A DNA stretch of 5,510 nucleotides. It comes from Oscillospiraceae bacterium (GTDB taxonomy: Bacteria; Bacillota; Clostridia; Oscillospirales; Acutalibacteraceae). Numbering within the stretch: the first letter of the stretch is position 1; each line of letters opens with the position of its first letter. The notes below the pieces were generated by a model. That model ran no database searches and had not been told where the DNA came from. It saw nothing but the letters and a program-made list of their open reading frames with translations. Location: NCBI GenBank assembly GCA_902796295.1, contig CADBOL010000296.1:1-5510 (forward strand). Reading direction: 5' to 3'. This document shows positions 4,805-5,510 of this stretch, one piece after another. The position numbers were made by a program, and so were the translations under genes.

Positions 4805-5510
4805 ATGAAAAAAGCCATCAGTCTTTTTATCAGTGCGGTTATTATCGTAAGTACTGCAATTACTGTATTCGCCGCAAACCCCGATGAACTGCCGCAGCTT
4901 AAAGAAAAATTCAAAGACGGGCTCGGTCCTCCGGTTAACGGTGTTTCGGTTGATTATGTGTATTTTGAACCGGAAAATCCACACAATGAAAAATTACCGC
5001 TCGTTATTTATTTTCACGGCGCCGGTCAGGGATCTGAACCGCGTGCTCAGATTGAAATAAATAATTTCCCCCTCTGGGCAAGCGATGAAATCCAGCAGAG
5101 GTTTACAGGCGGTGGAGCTTATCTGCTTGTTCCGAGAAGCCATGAAGAAAACGGTGAACACTGGGATGACAAATATGTTGAGATAATGAAGGCAACAATT
5201 GATGATTTCATCTCAAAACACCGTGACTCAATTGATATAACAAGGATTTATGTCGGCGGTTTTTCTATGGGCGGCAAAATGACATTAAAAATGGCGTCAA
5301 GCTATCCCGGATATTTTGCCGCGGCGTTCCCCCTATGCCCTGCCTACGCTCCGTCTGAGGAACAGATAAGGGCTCTTTCGGATCTGCCGGTCTGGCTCAT
5401 AGTCAGCCGTTTTGACATAATTGCCGGATACTATACTTTTTCCAAAGATATATGGAAAAAACTTGTTGAAACAACAAATATACCTGAGGATTGCAGGCTC
5501 ACCCTGTTCG
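4805..5510 (+). CDS. Secreted alpha/beta hydrolase (predicted peptidase/esterase, PHB-depolymerase-like), 3' end outside window
   Basis: ATG at 4805 has AAAGG eight bases upstream, and the frame stays open to the window end (235 residues seen). The N-terminus MKKAISLFISAVIIV is a signal peptide with likely cleavage after VFA (residue 23), so the enzyme is exported. The fold is shown by LPLVIYFHGAG (64-74, oxyanion-hole HG at 71-72), the nucleophile elbow GFSMG (152-156, Ser154) after RIYVG, and SYPGYFAAAFPLCPA (166-180). VSRFD (200-204) gives D204 as candidate acid of the triad; the catalytic His should lie beyond the edge. The pattern matches COG4099-type predicted peptidases and PHB-depolymerase-like esterases, often acetyl- or feruloyl-esterases in gut bacteria, but the substrate cannot be told. 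It is divergent from the ABC operon and not obviously linked to it. Confidence 0.9.
   Translation, partial: MKKAISLFISAVIIVSTAITVFAANPDELPQLKEKFKDGLGPPVNGVSVDYVYFEPENPHNEKLPLVIYFHGAGQGSEPRAQIEINNFPLWASDEIQQRFTGGGAYLLVPRSHEENGEHWDDKYVEIMKATIDDFISKHRDSIDITRIYVGGFSMGGKMTLKMASSYPGYFAAAFPLCPAYAPSEEQIRALSDLPVWLIVSRFDIIAGYYTFSKDIWKKLVETTNIPEDCRLTLF

Noticed and set aside
4766..4984. Minus-strand open frame of 72 codons opposite the hydrolase start
   Set aside because: The plus strand here has a ribosome binding site, a signal peptide and a continuous alpha/beta hydrolase frame. The antisense frame has no recognisable features.

Overview
The window looks like a chromosomal segment from a low-to-mid GC Gram-positive bacterium, most likely an anaerobic gut-type Clostridia (Ruminococcaceae/Oscillospiraceae-like). 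The grounds are GGAGG-type ribosome binding sites, sigma-A-like TTGACA/TATAAT promoters with 17-base spacers, tRNA genes that encode CCA, a lipoprotein signal ending in Cys, and a YtrA-type GntR regulator leading an ABC-2 operon. The genus cannot be fixed from sequence alone.

Left part (1-870, plus strand): the 3' part of a small lipoprotein gene, then two arginine tRNA genes, tRNA-Arg(CCT) and tRNA-Arg(ACG), each with its own promoter. The first tRNA promoter carries a perfect 10-bp inverted repeat between -35 and the start point. A 14-bp hairpin flanked by A and T runs follows the second tRNA. It can terminate both the tRNA transcript and the operon arriving from the right.

Centre (906-4679, minus strand): a compact five-gene operon, transcribed right to left in the order GntR/YtrA-type repressor, ABC ATPase, ABC-2 permease, second ABC-2 permease, CPBP (Abi) intramembrane protease-like protein. 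Junctions are 8-base overlap, 13-base gap, 3-base overlap and 8-base overlap, so the genes are almost certainly co-transcribed and partly translationally coupled. A strong promoter precedes the regulator, and an 18-bp perfect palindrome overlaps its -10 box and start point, which suggests autorepression. By analogy with ytr/bcr/lantibiotic-immunity type systems, the operon probably responds to cell-envelope stress or an antimicrobial peptide. The actual ligand or substrate is not visible.

Right part (4680-5510, plus strand): a divergent gene for a secreted alpha/beta hydrolase of the predicted peptidase/PHB-depolymerase-like esterase type, running off the window end.

The genes are of known families. 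The points most worth attention are the operator with its extra tandem half-site, the CPBP protein coupled to the transporter, and the palindrome in the tRNA promoter. I see no CRISPR array, insertion sequence or phage gene, and no clearly new system.
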